A stretch of 64,000 nucleotides of DNA, taken from contig JALMGJ010000003.1 of NCBI GenBank assembly GCA_023362775.1, forward strand, positions 75,067,355 to 75,131,354, written 5' to 3'. This stretch comes from Charina bottae (lineage: Eukaryota; Chordata; Lepidosauria; Squamata; Charinaidae). Below, in pieces: positions 52,701 to 62,000 of the stretch. A program made the position numbers and the translations under genes. Numbering within the stretch: the first letter of the stretch is position 1; each line of letters begins with the position of its first letter. Under the pieces are notes generated by a model. The model saw nothing but the letters and a program-made list of their open reading frames with translations, searched no databases and had not been told where the DNA came from.

Positions 52701-55700
52701 AAAATAAGTGCTTCTATAGATGTTTCCTAGCACTGTCAATCAAAAGTTATGCTTTAGCTTTCCAGTCTTTCTTTCCTTTACAGATTTGTTGTGTTAAGAA
52801 AAAAATAGAAGAAGCAATTGAAATATTGAAGGATTAGAAATTGTAGAATCATAGAGTTGGAATGATCCATTTAGGCTGTTGAGTCCAACCTCCTGCTCAT
52901 TAAAGGACTTAAAACAAGCCTAAACAAGGTCTGCCCAGCTTCTGCCTGACTAACTCCAATACAGGGTGAAGAATTTGCTTTGTACTTTTATTGAAAAGGC
53001 AGGAGATGTAACCTAGAGTAAGGTCCTTTCTTTGCTTTGTTTTCTGAGAGGAGCATTTCCTCATGCCCTGTGAACTCTGTAAGGCACATTCCTTAGTAGA
53101 ATTTTGAACTGTAGGTTTCTTCATGGTATTCCTAAGAATGATCTTTCAGTGATAATAGCTAAAGCTCCAAGACTTGCTGGAAATATTTTGCTGGTATATG
53201 CCCAGAATCAAACATACAAGTCCTATATTGAGTAGATAATTTGTGTCTTTATTGTTTTGGTGCAATCACCTAATACGTCTTTGAAAGGAGACTCCATAAT
53301 TCCTCAGGCATTATAATTTACACAATTGTTAGCATAAATGGGGAAAGCCAAAATACTAGGTGCTGCAGTGTTGCTTGCAAGAATCAGATTTTTGGAAAGA
53401 CTATGTACTGTGCACTCCTGCCTCTCACTTGCAGGTAAACCTCTGCCTGCCTGCCTGCCTGCCTGCCTGCCCGCCCGCCTGCCTGCCTGCCTGCCCGCCC
53501 TCTTTTGGGGGAAAGGGAAAAAATATTTTAAGTGTCATAAAGAAGTAATTTAAACTGTAGGATCTAGTCCATTCTTTTTTATAGTACCATTTGAGTACTA
53601 TCTGCATAAAAAACCAGAGCTTGCCAGAACAAAACAAAAAACTTGGAATTCTCTATTATGTAATGATGGATCTCCAGGATTTAATCCTCTGATATATCCT
53701 AAAAGGGTTCCAAATAAGTTACTTGATTTTAGTGACCTCATTTCTCTTTGCAGTACCCTCCTGTCTTTCCCCCCCCCCCCTTCCTGGCAAAATGCTTCTG
53801 ATATGAGAACAGACCATCCCTATCATATCTCCTTCACATCTGTGACAAGAAAGCACTGCCCATTTTCTTTTGACTGTTTTTTAAAATCTCCATTGTAGGC
53901 ATTGCTCTGTGCTTAGTTTATTGTCTGTTCACATCAATAATCCACACTCTTTTCTCTGCTAGCAGAACCAGGGCATTGGAATCCAAAATAAATGAGAGTA
54001 GAACAACTCAGTGTTATATAAATATAGCTGGATACAGAAATAACACAACCCTCCATGATTTATAAATATAATGATAAAGATATAAAAAGTGTCTTGATAC
54101 CCTATATTACAGTATAAAAAAAGGTAAAGGTTCCCCCTGCGCATTTGTGCAGTCGTGTCCGACTCTAGGGGCCGGTGCTCATCTCCGTTTGTTAGCCGAA
54201 GAGCCAGCGTTGTCTGAAGACGCTTCCACGGTCATGTGGCCGGCATGACGCACGCGGAACGCTGTTACCTACCCACTGAATTGTACCTATTAATCTACTT
54301 GCATTTGCATGCTTTCGAATTGCTAGGTTGGCAAGAGCTGGGGCTAGTGCGGGAGCTCACTCCATCACACGGGGCTAGGGATTCGAACCTCTGAACGTGC
54401 GATCTTCCGATCGACAAGCCTGGTGTCTTACCCGCTGAGCCACCGCGCCCCTTTATTACAGTATATATGGTGCAAAGTATGATTGATTATATTGTTGCTG
54501 TGTTGGTGTCATATGTTTACTCTTTTAAAGTCTGTCTATGTTACAATAGGCAGTTTATATGTCAATTTATAGTCCTACAGAACCAGCATGATACTATTTT
54601 CAGAATTATATCATAGATTGCTGTTTTATACAATACTTTGATCCATTGCTAACTAACCTCAGACTATTATTTTTTTTACATTCAACTTTGGATTTAGACT
54701 TTCAAATCTAGCGGAGGAATTGGAAAGTGGATTCTAAAGTCCAGTGGCCCAAAGTGACATGAATATCTCAGACTAACCTTGGTAAAACTGATGGTTTTCC
54801 AATGGGCCTTGGGGAATTTCCTGTCAGTATAGTTGGACCCCAAGGATTGCTTTGATCAACTTTTTGAAAAGAAAGAAGTGAAAATGTTGTTTGCTCAGTT
54901 GAAGGCAAAAGTGCTTGGTGCCATGAATGTGTTCCTCAAATGAGAAAGCTTCAGGACTATTTCAAGTAAATGCAGGAGCTTGGAATTCCCCCCACCACCA
55001 CCACCACCACCATCTTAATTCTTCCCCTGATGTGATATAACACTGGTCCTGGCTCCTAGACATCTATGTGTTGGCTAAGATGCCAGTGCTGATAAAAGTA
55101 TGCGTGAGCAGATTTTGCGAATACAGACAACTGTGCCAATACACAGACATTGAGTGGACAGTATTAGTATTGTGTCCAACATTAGGAGGAAGGGTTGAAG
55201 CATGGCACCATTCCCTGATAATAGTATAAAGCACCTTTCAGTCAAATTAGCCTTTGAAGAGAAGTTAGGTGGAGCTCATTCTGAAGTTTACTCTGTAGAA
55301 GTGTTGCCAACCTTACTTCACTATACAGGGCCACCGAGCAGTGCGTTTCCTATTTGTATGGGGTCTTCTTTACATTGGGCCCAATTATGATCTAAGAGAA
55401 GAATTAGTGGCTGCTCTGGCTTTAAGACTTTTTAAATAATGTTCATTCATTCCAGATAGGAATAAATTATTATACTTTGATTATAATGTATTTGTTCTGT
55501 TTAACTGATCCCATCTAACTGATCCTATCTTCCCATTGCACCACAAATGCAGGCTGTGCTACAGTGTGTATGGCTTTCTGTTTTGATCTCTATGTTAATA
55601 TTTCTCTAAAAATGAAGGGTTTTTTCCCCTCATCTCCCCTCCCCCCCCAGCTAAAACAAGCTGTTCTAAAGATAGGATTGGTGAGGATCACAAGGCTGGT

Positions 55701-58700
55701 CAATTAATAAATCACAGTTAAATAGGATAGAACAGCTGCATTGTATGTGTGCTGTATTGTAGTTTCAGCATTGCCTGAGTGCAGGGTTTTGTGAATATGC
55801 TGAGAGAAATATTTCATTGTTGCAACAGCACTTTTTTTTTTTGCTTCATCTGGCACTTTAGCTTATCTGAATTGTTAACCTTGAGTCTCTTAAGATTAAT
55901 TCTTTCACTTGAAAGCTTTTCTATACTTGCATCATTAACAGAATTACCTTTGATTCCCAAACCTTTAGAATAATTCTGTATTCCCTTTCTCCCCATTCTG
56001 TAGATTCAGTTAGCCTAATGCAAGCCTCAGGTCCATGCAATTAATAACATACTCCTTCCATTAGATGAACTGCATCACTTCAAAGTTCCCTTTGCCCACA
56101 GCTTGTCAAAGGAAATTGTTCTGTACAGTATATTCACTACCAGTAGAAGCACGGAAAATGTCAAAAATCAAAGGCCAGGAGGTGCCCCTGACATTCGGGG
56201 GGGGGGGGGGGGCTGATTAGATTATACTTTTGAAAAAGCATCCTGTAGTGATGTAGAAGCAGATTTTTCCAATGCATTTAACAGAACAGTCTCTTCCTAT
56301 TTCTTTTGACAACAGAAAGTAGGTTTCTTCTTTATATCAAATTAGACAATAATGTATCCTGCTAGCTCAGATGTTCTATTCACACAGTAACTCTCCTATC
56401 ACAACTGAGCACAGTCTCTTAATCACAATGGCCAAGATGGAATTTAGGGCTTCTGTGAGGAAAGCACATGGTATATAGACCTGTAGCCAACTTATGAATC
56501 ACCAAAAGAATAAGAGGAAGCTTATTTAAAAGGGAAAAAAAGTATAGGCAGCAGACAAAATTTAGGTACCCCACTACCACTGAATAATAGCCCCATTCGA
56601 AGCTTTAAATAGTAAAAAGTGGGCCTTTTTGTAACTGACATCTTGATAATGACTGAGAGCATTATGGCCAGACTGGAACCATGGGCAGCTGTACAGCTTA
56701 GAACTAAGTATTTGTTCTCGCCTTTCGGTCTGTGAGATCAGTGTCTTGAGCAGGTAAAGCTGGAGCTAATAAGTAGAAACCAGAAAGAACCACCTTGTTG
56801 ACTAGTCAGAAGTACACATATTATTTTTTTCCAAGTAATTGTTTTATTGCATTATAAGATGAGAATAATACATTATAAAATACAGATATTAACTGGGTAT
56901 AGTAGTATTTATGCAATATAAACTAGAAATTTTTAATACTATGATGGCTTAGATAAGTTAAACCTTTAAAATAAGGAGAAAAAAGTTTATATTAATGTTA
57001 AATACTATTTCTAAAAGGTGGTTTGAATTGAACAATTGAAGCTAAGTATGGCATTGATAGACAATTGCAAAATGCATTAAATTATTTTATTATATAAAAA
57101 AGGTTTCTGTCTTTGAGCTTAATGCTTAATACTAAGGTCTTCACTACTGTTATTGATTATTATTACCATTCTTGCTTGAATTTGGTTAAACTTCTGTTGC
57201 AGATATATGCTGTTAGTTTTGCCATTGGTTCATATTATCCAAGTTTAAGATCCCAATCTAATATCATCGGTGTTGTATCTTTCTTCCAATGTTGGGCAAA
57301 GTTGATTCTTGCAGCTGTGAGCATGTATCTCAGTAAATTATGATGTTTCTTGTTAATATATTCTGGAATTATACCTAATTTAAAAAAACCCTTTCATTTC
57401 AAATGTAACTTCTAAAATTCTCTGGATGGTACTATGTATATCTTTCCAATACTTTTGAGGTTTTTTTACATGTCCAGAACTGCACATATTCTTATCAGTC
57501 CTGGCCTATCCAGAAGACTAATTGCCAGCTAATGGCAGAAGCCCAGGACTGTTAAAATTGGCCCACAGTCTTCTTAGGCAGCTGCCAGGATCCTAGCTGT
57601 CTAACAAGGTTCACCCCAACAGCAATGTTACCTACTTCCGCAGTCTCTATTGCTATGTAAACCAAAGGGAACCCATCCATTTTCTGAGGACCCTGTTTAA
57701 CCTGGTTAACCCTACAATAACTATTGTACCTTGTTTACTTAAAAAGGACATTAGAAACACTATGTTTCTAGTTTAACCCTCAGAGACTGGACACATATTT
57801 ATTACTACTAGTAGTAATTTTATGATGATGGTGGTGGTTTTCCAGCTTTGAAGCAAATCTGAAGCTGATTTTATGTGAGGGTTGGAAATCAAATACATGT
57901 TATTCACATCTAACATATGGCATATGTGGATAGAGTTAAAAGTAAGTGGCCTCTGGGACATTTGCATTCCTCCTGTAATCAAACTCTTGTTGTTAGTAAG
58001 TATTACAGAACTTAGCACTTAAAGTAAGTAAGCCCAGAGAGAGTGTGAAAAGGTCTGCTAGCTACTGTATCTATGTAGACTTCATTATAATATTGGCAGA
58101 ACTTCAGTTCTCTATGGCTGCACTAATCTTCCATTAGTGCTATTCAGGATATTTTTTAATTTATTGTAGATACCTTGAAAGCTGCTTATACGTGTTACTT
58201 CCTACTGGTGTTCTGATGAAGCCATTAGGTTCTGGTCTAATAGCACAATTCTAGTTTAATTCATGAGGAAGAAAAATCCTCATTGATTTTCAAGTCATGA
58301 ATTCAACCATTAAGGCTTTTCGCAGTTTGATCCAAGTGAGTCATCCCTGTGGTTGGGCTTTCATACAATCTTGATGAGTTGTGCTTTTTCATGAAGCTCG
58401 AAAATGCACTGTATGGTTGAACGTGCTCTTTGTTTTAGAAATCTAACAGTATCTTTGCCCAAGAAAATCAAGTGCTACAGAAACTAGGAATTTATATTTT
58501 TATTTGTTTATTTATTTTTCCAACTTATATCACCGCCCATCTCCCCCCACAAAGGGGATATTAAGTTCCTGTTCATATAAAATTGTCTCCATTTAATCAT
58601 TCCTGTTATTTACTATTTAACAGAGTACCTAGCGAATTGTATTTCATTAAGTGGACAGACACTTATGTCTTCCGTTTTCATGTGAAACAATTCACAAAGC

Positions 58701-58961
58701 AACTCAAATTATTTGAAGCTGACTTGCTATCAACTTTCATTGTGCCACCCTGAAAATGTGGAAACTCTGTAAGGAATACCATAAGCCAGTAAATGTTCAC
58801 TCTATAGCTGACCATAGGGAAGTGCAAACAGCCTAATATGATCAAACCCTTGACCCCTTAGGTAATCTGGAGTGATAAAAATCCTCACACATACACTCCT
58901 GGAGGAAAATAAAATAGTCCCCCTCATTTTTTCAGTACATGCTGTATATTTGTCTGGTTGC

Positions 58962-58992
<31 letters not shown>

Positions 58993-58993
58993 C

Positions 58994-59025
<32 letters not shown>

Positions 59026-62000
59026 ATGAATGAATGAATGAATGAATGAATGAATGAATGAATGTAGTTGTTAGGAGGGAAGTTTTATAGATGCAAAGAT
59101 ACATTCCCTGTTGCATTTAAAAGCCTCTTTGAAACCTATGGAAGTGAATCTGGAATCTGGAAAGCACAGTGTGGTGAGAGTTTCCACCAGTGGAAAAATG
59201 ACCAATCTACAAGTGAAGGGAAAACCAGCTTTACTCTAGTTTTAAATAAACTGTCATAGAACAACATATAAGTTGACTCCCAAACCAGCTGGCATTATAA
59301 GATTGAACAAGGGCAGAGTTGCTTCTGAAATGATACAAAGCCCTCATCTAGAAGGACCCTTACTTGGCTCCAAATTCCTGAAGTACTGAATGTTTGCTCC
59401 ATTTATATCATAATCTAACTAAATTCCACCATTTCAGATCTGATTAAAGTGTTTTCTTTCTTGTAACATTTTGCAAAATATTTTGAGTTGGATACAGAGT
59501 AACTTGTACATTAGTTCCTTTAAGAATAATGGGGCAGATTATAACTAATTCTAATGTCCACCAACATATTGGAGATGTTAAAGGCATGCATATACTTTGG
59601 CAGAGATATTACCTTTAAGCTCAAAAAGCTCAGATTAATGTGAAAATGAAAGTTGGGGGGGGAACAAATTACAACAGGTGCATGATGACATCGTCATGCA
59701 ACACCCACAGTCTCCATACTCATGTCAGAGTATGTGTGATGCAAGTAAGTAAATGCTGCATTTCCATGGTGATATCACTGTGCTTTGTTACAGACACCAC
59801 TGAATGTGAACATTGTAGAATTCTGTAACTTCTAGAATAAAGTGACAAACCATGTAGTAATGCAGTGTTATGCTCATTTTCTTTTAACCTAAATTTCACC
59901 CTGTACCACCAGAAAATAGTATGAGTGAAGTAAATCAACCCTGGGTGGTCAGCATCCAATAGTGCATCTGCCAAGCCCCGGTTATCATAATGGCCTTCTC
60001 ATACCAGTGAAGTGGTGCCACTCATTTTTGTACTAGTGGGAATTGGCAGTCATGGGCAGATTGCTTACTCCAGGCCGTTACATTGATACATTGGGGCTAA
60101 GAAGTCAATAAGAGCTACAGGGGAAAATGAATCACATACAGCTGCCTCATAGGGGAACATTGGTTTATGCTAGGCTGCTGTTCCCTGTTGTCTCAATGCC
60201 TCTTTTAGCCATTTATTTTTCTCTTCCAATAATATAACGGTCACTATATTGGAATGTGGTAGGGATTGCAAATGGCACAGTTGTAGAAGAAGTTGTAAAA
60301 TCTTCCACTACTTTCAGGGCTTACTCTTCAGGGATAAAATCTTTCTAGAGTTTTACCAATATTTTTGAATTTCTATAAAGTTCTGGTGGCAGTTGGATTT
60401 TAATGATTCAATATTAAGCTGATGGAAAGACCAAGATTCATCAGAGGCAAGATGAAAGAGCACAACTTGATTAAGCATAATATTCAAGTGCTATAAGGGA
60501 TTTATCTTAATTCTCATCCCACTAACAATATTCAGGGCACTGAATGATGTGTTAGAATGATTTATGTACTGGATAAAACTAAGCCTTCTCTTGGAGAACT
60601 TCACACACCTTCTTTTGAAGTATCAATGACATTTTCCTTTACTGTAAAGAGAGATCAATTCTGTTATCCAGCTATTTTTGGGGGTTGTTTTTTTTCCCCC
60701 GCTTCCTCTTTATATACCCTTCCTTGGTTAGGCAAGTTTATATGTGTATTTCTCTTCCCCACTTTTTCACCATTGTTGGAGTGGATCTAGGCTGTGGCTG
60801 TTAGACATTGGATTGTGGCTCAGTTACATTCAGAATAATTCTGTATGCACACAGACATGCATGTTCCAACTCACACGTACTGGAGGAACATGGTTATCAA
60901 GGGACATCAGTCCTAAAATATGAACACTGGGAATCAATGGGACAGGAAGTATCAAATAACTCTGGCTTGATAATTTAATTTATCACTACTGTGTGGATCA
61001 GTTCTATTCCATTAACTTTTCTTTTCAACTCCTCCAAATAGCCTACACTAAGAATCAAGGGGACATTGCAACTCAGGGCTGGTTTATTGGACTGATGTGT
61101 GCCATCGCTCTCCTGGTCCTGATTTTGCTGATAGTTTGCTTTATTAAGAGAAGCAGAGGAGGGAAATATCCAGGTAAGAGAAATAGCTATCAGTTGGTAT
61201 AATGCTTTTTATCTGATTTATTTTGAAATATATAATTCTGAATCTAATTAATTTTTCTAATCTGAAAGCACTGGAAAGATTTATTCCCATAAACACTGAA
61301 CAACTGGGACACTAAAAAAGAATTAATTTCATCAAAGCAGGATAAAAAGGGGATTTCTTGCTAGATAGGGATGCCTTCTTCCATTATTTATATTAAGATT
61401 TGATTGGATTTATGATGATTATAAAACTGTTAGCTTATTTTCTGGAAAAATACCATTACCATGTTCTACCTTTTGGAAAGGAACCCTTCCTTTTCAGCTC
61501 AGTCATTTGAGTTGAATTAATTATTTTAGCTTCTATTTTAATTCTTTTATATTTTGTTTGGACTTTTAACCACCATGAGCAACTAGCTTTCTTATTCTTT
61601 AATTTGTTTGCTTATTTAGAAATCAATTTTTTAAGGCTCCCCAAGTCATAATAATTCTGGATGGCATATAAGTTAAATGCACCCAATACAATAAATGAGA
61701 CAAAGAAGGCAATAACACAGCATATTCATACAAAAAGCACATACCCCCTCAAAAGCACATACCCCCCTAACCCAGCACCTGGGGAAATAACCAGGTCTTC
61801 AGGGCCCATTTAAAGAACAGCAGGTCTGGGAATAGCAAACCTCCAGGGCAATATTATTGCAGAGGACAGGCACAGCAACGGAGGACGCCTAGGTCACATC
61901 AGATGACCCTGTTTTAACTTGGAGCTTGCCACTCTGTCGGATCTTACCAGATGGGCAGAAACAATGGGAAAGAGGTGGTCCCTCAGATAGCCAAGCCCTA

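Larger units (their letters stand above)
51731..61041 (+). other. 9.3-kb intron between Fn5 and the transmembrane exon
   Basis: Holds a CR1-like end (52846-52920), a CCTG repeat, a Sauria SINE (54117-54453), an L1 fragment (56822-57500), an L2-like tail (58498-58565), a compound TG/AATG microsatellite, CCA and G runs. I recognise nothing in 51860-52840, 53560-54100, 54470-56190, 57500-58490 or 59065-61041. Confidence 0.7.

Noticed and set aside
53338..53637. Cys/Pro/Ala-rich open frames
   Set aside because: Translations of the CCTG microsatellite on both strands.
56730..56770. Resemblance of TTCTCGCCTTTCGGTCTGTG to the start of U2 snRNA
   Set aside because: Similarity is limited to a short stretch with mismatches; no U2 body, Sm site or promoter elements follow.
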